Assembly (NCBI RefSeq): GCF_002251855.1
Contig: NZ_NOXW01000019.1
Span: 124,001 to 188,000 of the forward strand
Origin: Rhodoferax sp. TH121
GTDB lineage: Bacteria; Pseudomonadota; Gammaproteobacteria; Burkholderiales; Burkholderiaceae_C
Direction of reading: 5' to 3'
Length of the DNA stretch: 64,000 nt
Below the pieces are notes generated by a model. It was not told the DNA's origin and made no database searches. It was given only the letters and a program-made list of their open reading frames with translations. How positions within the stretch are numbered: position 1 is the stretch's first letter; every line of letters begins with the position of its first letter. The position numbers and the translations under genes were made by a program. Positions 1-8,582 of this stretch are shown here, piece by piece.

Positions 1-800
1 CGGCGCGCCACCGTTTCGCCACGGTCCAGCGCAATCGATTCGCTGTACTCACGCACCCGGATCATGGTGTGGCGGAAGTCCGCTTCTACACGCTGTTGGG
101 CAAAGTTGAGGGGGATTTGTTTGCGGCCGATGTAATGGGTGATGACGCTGCCCGCGGCGCAGTACAGCACCGCCATCCACACCATGAAGCCCGGAATGTT
201 GTAGTCGTGGCCCGCCACGTTGAAGGCAAAACCACCCGACAAACCCCACAAGATGCCCACAAAGCTGGCCAGCGTGACCACGGCGTTGAGCAGTCCCATG
301 GTGAGCGAGATGGTGTAGCTGGTGAACTGGTTGATGTCTTCCTGGATGCGCTGGTCTGGGTTGTCGGGGTTGGCATCGCTGTGGGCTGCACTGGTGAAGC
401 GGGCGAGCTCCAGCCGGTAGAAGGCCTGACCGCTGAGCCAACGATGCAGGTAGTGCGCCGTCATCCAACTGCGCCAGCGCATTTCCAGCAGCTGCGTCAG
501 GTAAAACTTGTAGACCGCGATGACGATGAACGCAAACGCGAGGTAGGTGAAGCGGCCCAGCTGGGCCCAAAACACACTCGCGTTTTTTTCTTGCAGCGCG
601 TCGTAGAACAGCTTGTTCCAGTCGTTGAACAAGACGGCCATGTAGACCAAGCCCAGGTTCAGCGCCACGATGGCGGCCAGCATGCCGCGGGCCTTCCATT
701 TGTCCTCGGAGTGAAAGTAGGGTTGGGTCAGCGCCCACACGCGGCGTACAAACTGCCCAAACGCACGGAGCTTGTTGCCCACGGTTGCCACAAAAGCCAT
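1..800 (-). CDS. SbmA/BacA/YddA-type ABC transporter, membrane domain (3' part beyond window)
   Basis: The 266 visible codons encode the membrane domain of the SbmA/BacA-like ABC transporter family (peptide, vitamin B12 or long-chain substrates), usually followed by a C-terminal ATPase that here lies outside the window. Seen: an amphipathic N-terminus, hydrophobic helices near residues 35-55, 75-95, 150-180 and 200-220, and the family-like stretches YHRWLSGQAFYR-type and VEADFRHTMIRVREYSESIAL (near 240-262). The ATG at 800 is chosen because AAGGA lies 8 bases upstream; an in-frame ATG at 809 abuts that motif. Substrate cannot be told. Truncated by the window edge, not by mutation. Confidence 0.85.
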   Translation of the reverse strand, partial: MAFVATVGNKLRAFGQFVRRVWALTQPYFHSEDKWKARGMLAAIVALNLGLVYMAVLFNDWNKLFYDALQEKNASVFWAQLGRFTYLAFAFIVIAVYKFYLTQLLEMRWRSWMTAHYLHRWLSGQAFYRLELARFTSAAHSDANPDNPDQRIQEDINQFTSYTISLTMGLLNAVVTLASFVGILWGLSGGFAFNVAGHDYNIPGFMVWMAVLYCAAGSVITHYIGRKQIPLNFAQQRVEADFRHTMIRVREYSESIALDRGETVAR

Positions 801-881
801 GTCTGTCATCCTTGTTTGAAATGGCAGCGGCTCACCGCCCTGCGCAGGGGCCATGGTAGCGGCTGCAAACCGCCACGCGGG

Positions 882-1091
882 CTATCGGTGGGAGGGCGTG
901 TTGGTGTCGCGTTGCAGCGGGGCTGGCTGTGACGCACGCACTTGCTCCGCAGTGCGGTCATAGCCATCGCGCGCAAGGCGGCGCCACACCTGCGCGTTGG
1001 CCGACAGTACCCGGTTGTGCGGCAACGGGGTATCCGGTTGGACTGCAGCAGAAGCAAGGGGATCGCGAGTGGACTTGAACCAGGACATCAT
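882..1091 (-). CDS. small hypothetical protein (69 aa)
   Basis: Short ORF upstream of, and co-directional with, the ABC transporter gene, ending 81 bases before its start. It begins with two consecutive ATGs and encodes a polar protein with an Arg-rich centre (NAQVWRRLARDGYDRTAEQV); there is no signal peptide or membrane segment. No family is recognised and no strong ribosome binding site is visible. The frame could be fortuitous; it is kept because the opposite strand offers nothing better and residue composition is protein-like. Confidence 0.4.
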   Translation of the reverse strand: MMSWFKSTRDPLASAAVQPDTPLPHNRVLSANAQVWRRLARDGYDRTAEQVRASQPAPLQRDTNTPSHR

Positions 1092-1168
1092 GGGCCAAGC
1101 TTAGGCACCGGCCGAGGACCTGTCAGCCAGTTTTACATTGCTTTACCAATGCTTTTCGCGCCCTTGTC

Positions 1169-2062
1169 TTAGTTGCGCACACCACTGGCCACGTGGCCTG
1201 CGGGCACGTGGCGTGCCGCCGATTCGATGTGGCCGGTCTGGTCGTCAAAGAAAAAGTCGGGCTCAAACTCGCGCAGAAACTCGCCCTTGTCCAGTCCGCC
1301 CAGAAACATGGCCTCGTCCACGTCGATGTTCCAGTTCATCAAGGTGAGGATGGCGCGCTCGTGGGCCGGCGCACTGCGTGCGGTGACCAGCGCAGTGCGG
1401 ATGCGGATGTGGTCGATTTGCGCCTGCTGCAGTTTGTGCAGTGCCTCCAGCAGGGGCTTGAAGGGGCCATCTGGCAGGGGCTGGGCGACCTTGTCTTGTT
1501 CGTGCTGCTGGAAGGCGGAAAGCCCTCCGCTTTGGTACACCTGCTCAGCCTCGTCGCTGAAGAGCACGGCATCGCCGTCGAAGGCGATGCGCACTTCATT
1601 GGGGTGGGCATTGCTGGCGTGGGCGCTGTGTGGATAGACCTGGGCGGCCGGTACGCCAGCCGCCAGGGCAGCGCGCACATCGCTGAGGTGGGTGCTGAGA
1701 AACAGGTTCGCGTGCAGCGGCTTGAGGTAGCGCCAGGGTGCTTCACCGCGCGTGAAGTTGCCACGCTGAATGGACAGGCCGTAGTGCTGGGCGGAGCGGA
1801 ACACGCGCATGCCGGAAACCGGGTCGTTGCGCGAGAGGATGACCACCTCCACGCGCTGCGACGGGGTGTCATTGAAGGCCAGCAGCTTCTGCACCAGCGA
1901 GAACGCCACGCCAGGTTTGGCCGGTACGTTGAGACGCTGGCGCTGCAGCTCCATGTAGGCGCGGTCATCGTTCTGTTCGAACACCTGGTTTTCCTCTTCG
2001 AAGTCGAAGAGGGCGCGGCTGGAAATGGCGACTACCAGTTTGCCGTCGAGGGAGAGCGCCAT
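1169..2062 (-). CDS. cytosolic 5'-nucleotidase family protein
   Basis: A 297-residue protein resembling the bacterial 5-nucleotidase family of PF06189 type, which dephosphorylates nucleoside monophosphates. Supporting signs: an N-terminal block with SSRALFDFEEEN, the conserved-looking RVEVVILSRNDPVSGMRVF segment (about 70-90), FDGDAVLFSDEAE (about 160-172, HAD-like acidic motif), and the C-terminal NWNIDVDEAMFLGGLDKGEFL block. No signal peptide, so cytoplasmic. It starts 6 bases after the gspF stop, so it is probably co-transcribed with gspF although functionally unrelated. Family call is firm; substrate preference is not. Confidence 0.85.
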   Translation of the reverse strand: MALSLDGKLVVAISSRALFDFEEENQVFEQNDDRAYMELQRQRLNVPAKPGVAFSLVQKLLAFNDTPSQRVEVVILSRNDPVSGMRVFRSAQHYGLSIQRGNFTRGEAPWRYLKPLHANLFLSTHLSDVRAALAAGVPAAQVYPHSAHASNAHPNEVRIAFDGDAVLFSDEAEQVYQSGGLSAFQQHEQDKVAQPLPDGPFKPLLEALHKLQQAQIDHIRIRTALVTARSAPAHERAILTLMNWNIDVDEAMFLGGLDKGEFLREFEPDFFFDDQTGHIESAARHVPAGHVASGVRN

Positions 2063-2068
2063 GTTTTG

Positions 2069-3286
2069 TTATTTCACTAATTGGTTGAGTTGGATGATCG
2101 GCATCAGCACCGCCAGCACGATCAGCATGACCACGATGCCCATGGCCACAATCAGCAGAGGCTCCAGCAGCGTGGCCAGTTGCAGGGCGCGGCGTTGCAC
2201 TTCGGTGCGCAGTTGCAGGGCGGCACGGTCCAGCATCTGTGGCAAGCGGCCGGTTTGTTCGCCCAGGCGGGCGAACATCGCCAAGAGTGGTGGAAAGCGT
2301 TTCTCATGCGCCAGCGCGCTGGCCAGCGGCGCGCCTTCGCGCACCATCACCAGTGCGCGCAGGGCGTCTTCACGCATGGCCCGGTTGGAAAGGGTTTCGG
2401 CCGCCGCTTGCAGCGCCTTGAGAATGGGCACGCCCGCAGCCGCCAGCATGGACAGGGTGCTGGCGAAACGTGCTGCGTTGTAGCCCCGGGCCAGCCGACC
2501 CAGAATCGGCAAGCGCAGCCACAGGGTGTCCACTTTCAAGCGAAAAGCGGCTCCAGACCACGCGAACTTTGCGCTAATAGCTCCTATAACGATAGCAGCT
2601 AGTGCCAATAGCCCGTAGTTGCTGACCGCGCTGCTGATGCCCAGCATGATGCGGGTGAGCAAAGGCAGCGCCTGCTTGGAGCCCGCAAACACCCCGGCCA
2701 CTTGGGGTACGACATAGGTCAGCAAAAACATGACGATGAGCAAGGCCACCACGCTGACCACGGCAGGGTAAAGCGCTGCGCCTAGCAGCTTGGAGCGCAG
2801 GGTGTGTTGCTCTTCCAGCTCATCGGCCAGGCGCTCCAGCACGGTGCCCAGGTGTCCGCGGTACTCGCCAGCGCCCACCACGGCCACATAGATTTCGGAA
2901 AACTCCCGCGGCTGTTGCTGCAGGGCCCGGCCCAGGCTGCTGCCGCTGTTGACTTCTGCGCGCAGCGTGGCCACCACATCGCGTTGGGCGGGAGTTTCGG
3001 CTTCGTCGGTCAGGGCGCTGAGTGCCCGCTCCAGTGGCAAACCTGCTGACACCAGGCTGGCAAGCTGCCGTGTCCACACCGCGCGCTGGGTGCTGGTGAA
3101 GGCAGGCCGTATCCGGCGTGAGCCGGAGGTGCTGGCGTCACTGGCGCTGCGCAGCTCTTGCACACTCAGGGGAACCAGTTGCTGGGCACGCAGTTGGCTG
3201 CGCGCAGCACGTGGAGCATCAGCCTCCAGCACGCCGGTGTGGGTCTTTCCGTCGGCGTCGAGGGCGGAGTAGGTAAAGGCGGCCAT
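2069..3286 (-). CDS. gspF: type II secretion inner-membrane platform protein GspF
   Basis: Polytopic inner-membrane protein of the T2SS that couples the GspE ATPase to pseudopilus assembly. It has two GspF/PilC repeat domains (about residues 70-190 and 270-395), each with a conserved TRQLASLVSAGLPLERAL-like helical bundle, and membrane segments near 170-195, 220-240 and 375-400. The 405-residue length is normal. The ATG at 3286 begins MAAFTYSALDADGK, the family's usual start; a longer frame upstream has no family-like sequence. It lies 3.9 kb from the other gsp genes, beyond the lipase genes. A copy of the dispersed repeat sits inside the coding region at 2571-2600, encoding AAIVIGAISAK. Confidence 0.95.
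   Translation of the reverse strand: MAAFTYSALDADGKTHTGVLEADAPRAARSQLRAQQLVPLSVQELRSASDASTSGSRRIRPAFTSTQRAVWTRQLASLVSAGLPLERALSALTDEAETPAQRDVVATLRAEVNSGSSLGRALQQQPREFSEIYVAVVGAGEYRGHLGTVLERLADELEEQHTLRSKLLGAALYPAVVSVVALLIVMFLLTYVVPQVAGVFAGSKQALPLLTRIMLGISSAVSNYGLLALAAIVIGAISAKFAWSGAAFRLKVDTLWLRLPILGRLARGYNAARFASTLSMLAAAGVPILKALQAAAETLSNRAMREDALRALVMVREGAPLASALAHEKRFPPLLAMFARLGEQTGRLPQMLDRAALQLRTEVQRRALQLATLLEPLLIVAMGIVVMLIVLAVLMPIIQLNQLVK
2566..2603 (+). repeat. dispersed oriented repeat, copy 1 (inside gspF)
   Basis: TTTGCGCTAATAGCTCC followed by a degenerate right arm, GATAGC. It fits the TGCGC-NNN-AGCT...ATAGC pattern of the family, read on the + strand although gspF is on the minus strand. 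It lies in frame within the third membrane segment region. Confidence 0.6.
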
Positions 3287-3332
3287 GGCGCAATGGTAGC
3301 CGCAGGCCGTGGTCGCGGGTTTTCCACCATGA

Positions 3333-4451
<1,119 letters not shown>

Positions 4452-4454
4452 GCC

Positions 4455-5429
4455 TTGCGTACGCTGCCGTGGTGGCGCCGCGCGCTAGCGGGCCTCTTGG
4501 GTGTGCTGGCGGTGGCCGTGTGGTGGTGGGGGGCTGGGGCACCAGACGTCGCGGACTCCGGGGTTGCTGCACGCATGTCTGTGCTGTCAGGTCCTGCGGC
4601 GTCGCTGCAGGGAACCGAGCCCGACGGTGTGGCCAGTCTCGGGGCGCTCAATCCCATGCCGGGGGCGGGCGGCGGCGCTATGGCGTACGCCGCACTACGG
4701 CGTTTGTTCGATTACCACTTGAGCACGGTGGGAGAGCAGTCGGTGCCCGCCATCGTGCAGCAAATTCACCTGGCGCTGGACCAGGCATTGGCACCAGAAC
4801 AGGCGGTGGTTGCCAAGCGGCTGTTGGTGCGGTACCTCGATTTCAAGCACGCCTTGTACACACTGGAGCAGCACTGGACGCAGTTGCCAAGCGGTTCACA
4901 AAGCGTGCGCCAGCGCTTTGACAGCATGCAGGCCTTGCGCGCGCGTTTTTTTAATGCCGAGGAGGAGCAGGCCATGTTTGGCCTGGAAGATGCTGCCGAC
5001 CGCGATGCGCTGGCACGTTGGGACATTGCGAACAACCCAGCCCTGGACGCCGCGCAACGCAACGCGCAGTGGGCTGCGCTGGATGCCGCCATGCCCCAAG
5101 CTCTGCGCGCGGAGCGTGATGCACCGCGAGCCATTCTGCTGTTGGAAGACAAGACCCGGGCGTTGCGTGCCCAAGGCGGCAGTGATGACGATGTGTACCG
5201 CCTGCGCGCGCAAGCGCTGGACGCGTCGGCAGCGGCACGGCTGGCCGAGCTGGACCGCGAGGACCAAGCCTGGAAGGGGCGCATGGATCGCTATTTGAGC
5301 GATCGGGCAGTCATGTTGAAGAACTTGGCCGAGGCCCCGGAGTCGGAGCGTCAGGTGGCATTGGAAAACCTGCGGCTCACCCAGTTTTCTGAGTTGGAGC
5401 GCAAACGGCTGGCGGCCTACGAGCCCTGA
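4455..5429 (+). CDS. lifO: lipase-specific foldase (lipase chaperone, Lif)
   Basis: Membrane-anchored steric chaperone that folds the neighbouring lipase in the periplasm. Seen: short N-terminus with one hydrophobic anchor (about 8-27), an Ala/Pro/Gly-rich linker, then the family motif RRLFDYHLST (near residues 78-87; consensus R-x-x-F-D-Y-x-L-S/T), and a long Ala/Arg/Glu-rich helical C-terminal part typical of Lif proteins. The 324-residue length is usual. The best start is a TTG only 3 bases after the lipase stop; no in-frame ATG lies before the anchor, so translational coupling to the lipase is likely. No terminator separates the two genes. Confidence 0.92.
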   Translation: MRTLPWWRRALAGLLGVLAVAVWWWGAGAPDVADSGVAARMSVLSGPAASLQGTEPDGVASLGALNPMPGAGGGAMAYAALRRLFDYHLSTVGEQSVPAIVQQIHLALDQALAPEQAVVAKRLLVRYLDFKHALYTLEQHWTQLPSGSQSVRQRFDSMQALRARFFNAEEEQAMFGLEDAADRDALARWDIANNPALDAAQRNAQWAALDAAMPQALRAERDAPRAILLLEDKTRALRAQGGSDDDVYRLRAQALDASAAARLAELDREDQAWKGRMDRYLSDRAVMLKNLAEAPESERQVALENLRLTQFSELERKRLAAYEP

Positions 5430-5432
5430 CAG

Positions 5433-5466
5433 GAAAAAGCCCCCGCAGCAATAACGCTGCGGGGGC
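5433..5466 (-). terminator. intrinsic terminator of the DUF4148 gene
   Basis: GC-rich stem with arms AGCCCCCGCAGC and GCTGCGGGGGCT and a short A-rich loop. On the minus strand it is followed by TTTTTCC, so it serves the minus-strand gene ending at 5487; there is no T tract on the lifO side. Confidence 0.85.
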
Positions 5467-5486
5467 TCGTGCTCCGTGCCCGGTGC

Positions 5487-6044
5487 TTAGTTGGTGCGGG
5501 TGGCGGGGTAGAGGTTAGGGAAGAGTTCGTTCAACTTGCTTCCAGTTGCAGAGACGTACTCATCGACACCTTGGTCCTTGCTGGCAGCAATGTCGCCGGT
5601 GCGTTGGGCTTCTGCCAACTCAGCGCGTACTTGTTCACGCGTTTTGCCTGCAACCGTTGGTTTGGCGGGATAGGCAGCAGGGAAAAGTTCATTGAGTTTG
5701 CGACCATTGCCAGACACATACTCGTCAATGCCCTGGTCTTTGTTGGCAGCGATGTCTCCGGTGCGTTGGGCTTCTGCCAGTTCGGCACGCACTTGTGCGC
5801 GGGTTTTGCCTTGGCTGGTGGTTTGTGGGTAGCTTTCAGGGAAAGCGGCGCTCAGCTTTTGGCCCTTGCCGGACAAGAACTCGCTGGAGCCTACGTCGGT
5901 ATTGGCAACGATGTCGCCAGTGCGTTGTGCCTGTGCCAGCTCGGCACGTACTTGTTCGCGGGTCTTGCCGACGTCGGCAGCTTGGGCGTGGCCTGTGAGC
6001 AATGCAGCGACGGCCAATGCGATGGAAGCGGTAGCGAATTTCAT
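5487..6044 (-). CDS. exported protein with three tandem DUF4148 repeats
   Basis: 185-residue exported protein: Sec signal peptide (1-22, ending AQA-AD), then three near-identical units of about 50 residues. Each starts GKTR-QVRAELA-AQRTGDI and ends with a SG-G-KL-LFP-YP segment (units near 26-75, 79-127 and 132-181). Single-copy DUF4148 proteins are common, small and of unknown role in Burkholderiales; a triplicated one suggests in-gene tandem duplication. The gene is monocistronic, with a terminator behind it, a strong hairpin in its leader and a divergent LysR gene upstream that may control it. Function unknown. Confidence 0.85.
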   Translation of the reverse strand: MKFATASIALAVAALLTGHAQAADVGKTREQVRAELAQAQRTGDIVANTDVGSSEFLSGKGQKLSAAFPESYPQTTSQGKTRAQVRAELAEAQRTGDIAANKDQGIDEYVSGNGRKLNELFPAAYPAKPTVAGKTREQVRAELAEAQRTGDIAASKDQGVDEYVSATGSKLNELFPNLYPATRTN

Positions 6045-6073
6045 GATTCAAATCCTTCTTTGGTTGATTGATT

Positions 6074-6104
6074 CCGTCTGCAGGACACATCGTCCTGTAG
6101 ACGG
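6074..6104 (-). promoter_or_regulatory. 13-bp inverted repeat in the DUF4148 gene leader
   Basis: Arms CCGTCTGCAGGAC and GTCCTGTAGACGG (12 of 13 positions pair as Watson-Crick, the other as G-T) with a 5-nt loop. It ends 30 bases upstream of the DUF4148 start codon, just before an AAGAAGGAT ribosome-binding stretch. It could be an operator dyad for the divergent LysR protein or a 5' mRNA hairpin. Confidence 0.6.
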
Positions 6105-6246
6105 TATCGACGGGGGCGTTTCAGGTTCGTCTCATCGATGGGGTGAACTTTAGAGAAGGCCTAGCATCAGAAAAATACCTCTGCGAACAGTGGTCCATTA
6201 CGTTAGTTGAAATAATCCAGAACTTGAAATCCAAAAAAAGGACTCC

Positions 6247-7179
6247 ATGGATCGCTTGATGTCAATGCGGGTATTCCAGACTGTGATCGACCAAGGTGGT
6301 TTTGCGGCGGCCGCCCGTGCGCTCGATATGTCTTCGGCGGCAGTCACCCGCCTGATCGCCGATCTGGAGGAATACCTCGGCACCCGTTTGTTGCACCGAA
6401 CCACGCGTCGTGTATCACTCAGTCCCGCGGGCGAAACTTATCTCGGCCGTGTACGCGACATCCTGCAGGATATCGACGCTGCCCATGAAGCGGCGAGTTC
6501 CCAGACGCACGAACTGTCGGGTGTGCTGCGTGTGTTGGCCCCGCCGGTCCTGGCGTCCCATGTGTTGGCGCCACTGGTGGCAGGCTTCAATGCCAAATAT
6601 CCCGACATCACACTGCATATCGACGTGGAAACCTTCAAGGAGCCGCCGATTGAAGACTATGACGTCACCCTGCTGCCCACCGAAGGGCATTTCGATGCGG
6701 ACATCATTGCCCGCAAGGTGTCTTCCACCGAAGCAGTGCTGGTCGCCTCTCCGCAGTATTTGCAGCGCATGGGGGCACCCGCGTCACCCCAGGATTTGGT
6801 CAGCCACGACATCCTGCGCCTGAAGCTGCCGGGCCAAGTACACACCCAATGGCGGCTGCTGAACGCGGACGATGCCGATGCAGTGCAGGAGGTCGTGATC
6901 CGCCCCAAGCTGTTGGCCAACCACTCCGACACTTTGCTGCGCGCCGCCATGGACGGTGCCGGTATCACCTCTGCACCGGTGGATCTGGTGGCCCCGCTAC
7001 TCAACAGCGGTGCATTGGTGCGTGTGTTGGCACCGTGGATTGCGGGGCGCCTCTCCTTGTACGCGGCGCTGCCCAGTCGCAAGTTTTTGCCGGAGCGTAC
7101 CAGCGTGTTTTTGGATTACCTGATTGAGCAGACCCGCCAGCAGTCTGCCAATGCGCTGCGCGCTTGCACGCGTTGCTGA
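6247..7179 (+). CDS. LysR-family transcriptional regulator
   Basis: 310-residue LysR-type regulator. The N-terminal winged helix-turn-helix is clear (MDRLMSMRVFQTVIDQGGFA, then AARALDMSSAAVTRLIADLE, with RLLHRTTRRVSLSPAG at 48-63), followed by the two-lobed effector-binding domain (about 90-300). AAGGA lies 5 bases before the ATG. It is transcribed away from the DUF4148 gene with 202 bp between them, the usual arrangement for a LysR regulator and its target. The C-terminus converges on gspE with a 9-bp gap. Inducer unknown. Confidence 0.93.
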   Translation: MDRLMSMRVFQTVIDQGGFAAAARALDMSSAAVTRLIADLEEYLGTRLLHRTTRRVSLSPAGETYLGRVRDILQDIDAAHEAASSQTHELSGVLRVLAPPVLASHVLAPLVAGFNAKYPDITLHIDVETFKEPPIEDYDVTLLPTEGHFDADIIARKVSSTEAVLVASPQYLQRMGAPASPQDLVSHDILRLKLPGQVHTQWRLLNADDADAVQEVVIRPKLLANHSDTLLRAAMDGAGITSAPVDLVAPLLNSGALVRVLAPWIAGRLSLYAALPSRKFLPERTSVFLDYLIEQTRQQSANALRACTRC

Positions 7180-7188
7180 GCGACGCGC

Positions 7189-8577
7189 TCAGTCACGCAC
7201 TACGCGCAGCAGCTCCTCGGGGCTGGTGAGGCCATCGCGCACCAAGCGCTCGCCGTCTTCGCGCAACGGGACCATGCCGGTGGCCAGCCCGGCTTGGCGG
7301 ATATCTGCCTCGGAAGCACGGTGGTGCACCCTTTCGGCTATTGCGTCATCCACCACCAGCAACTCGAAAACGCCAGTGCGGCCCTGGTAACCGGTGTGGC
7401 CGCAGTGGGCGCAGCCCTTGCCCCGGCATTGGGTGCACAGTTTGCGTACCAGGCGCTGTGCCAGAACGCCGCGCAGCGAGGAACTCAGCAAAAACGGCTC
7501 AACTCCCATGTCCAACAGGCGCGTGACGGCACTGGCCGCGTCGTTGGTGTGCAGGGTTGCCAATACCAAGTGGCCCGTCAGCGAGGCCTGGATGGCGATT
7601 TGTGCGGTTTCGAAATCCCGGATTTCACCAATCATGATCACGTCCGGGTCCTGGCGCAGGATGGCACGCAAGGCCTTGGCGAATGTCAACTCGATCTTGG
7701 GGTTGACCTGGGTTTGACCCACACCGGGTAGCTCGTATTCGATGGGGTCTTCCACCGTCATGATGTTTTGCCGTGCTGCGTCCAGCCGCCCCAAGGAGGC
7801 GTATAGCGTGGTGGTCTTGCCAGAGCCGGTCGGTCCGGTGACCAAAATGATGCCGTGCGGCTGGGCGATCAGGCCCTCAAAGCGCTCCAGCACCGTGCCT
7901 TGCATGCCGATGGATTCGAGGCTGCGCTGGTCCTGGCTCTTGTCCAGCAGGCGCAACACCGCGCGCTCACCATGGGCGCTGGGCAGGGTGCTCACACGCA
8001 CGTCAACCGCGCGCGTGCCAATGCGCAGGCTGATGCGGCCGTCCTGGGGCAGGCGTTTCTCCGAAATGTCCAGGTCGGCCATCACCTTGAGCCGCGAAAT
8101 CAGGGCTGCGTGGAGCGCGCGCTGGGCTTGCACCACTTCACGCAAGGTGCCATCCACCCGAAAGCGCACGCTGCTGTGGCGCTCGTAGGGTTCGATGTGG
8201 ATGTCACTGGCACCGTCACGCGCGGCCTGGGTCAGCAGTGCATTGAGCATGCGGATGATGGGTGCGTCGTCGGCCGTTTCCAGCAGATCCTCGACGGCGG
8301 GCAGCTCCTGCATCATGCGGCTGAGGTCGGCCTCGCCCTGCACCTCGTGCATCACGGTGGCCGCGCTGGATTCGCCCTGGGCATAGGCGGCGCTGATACG
8401 CTGGGCCAAGGCCTCCGCCTCCTGGTTTTGCACGTTGTAGACGGCATATCGGCGCAGCACCTCCCCCACCGCCGAGGGTGCCGTTCCGGGGTGTACCCAC
8501 AGCATCAGGATCTGGCCGTCGTCCTCCAGCAAGAGTTGCTGGCTGCGCGCAAAAGCGTAAGGCAGCGGATAGCGCAT
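7189..8577 (-). CDS. gspE: type II secretion ATPase GspE
   Basis: Cytoplasmic hexameric ATPase that powers the T2SS pseudopilus. Seen: N-terminal domain (1-110), the DGASDIHIEP segment (about 120-130), Walker A GPTGSGKTTT (about 247-256), an Asp-box/Walker B region ILRQDPDVIMIGEIRD, the TGHLVLATLHTND His box, and the zinc-binding tetracysteine near the C-terminus (CTQCRGKGCAHC). At 462 residues it is slightly short at the N-terminus for GspE. It follows gspD by 5 bases and is the last gene of the gspG-to-gspE run. Confidence 0.96.
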   Translation of the reverse strand: MRYPLPYAFARSQQLLLEDDGQILMLWVHPGTAPSAVGEVLRRYAVYNVQNQEAEALAQRISAAYAQGESSAATVMHEVQGEADLSRMMQELPAVEDLLETADDAPIIRMLNALLTQAARDGASDIHIEPYERHSSVRFRVDGTLREVVQAQRALHAALISRLKVMADLDISEKRLPQDGRISLRIGTRAVDVRVSTLPSAHGERAVLRLLDKSQDQRSLESIGMQGTVLERFEGLIAQPHGIILVTGPTGSGKTTTLYASLGRLDAARQNIMTVEDPIEYELPGVGQTQVNPKIELTFAKALRAILRQDPDVIMIGEIRDFETAQIAIQASLTGHLVLATLHTNDAASAVTRLLDMGVEPFLLSSSLRGVLAQRLVRKLCTQCRGKGCAHCGHTGYQGRTGVFELLVVDDAIAERVHHRASEADIRQAGLATGMVPLREDGERLVRDGLTSPEELLRVVRD

Positions 8578-8582
8578 ACGGC

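Noticed and set aside
5286..5304. GATCGCT-ATTTG-AGCGATC hairpin in lifO
   Set aside because: Encodes DRYLSDR in a conserved helical part; no related copies, likely chance.
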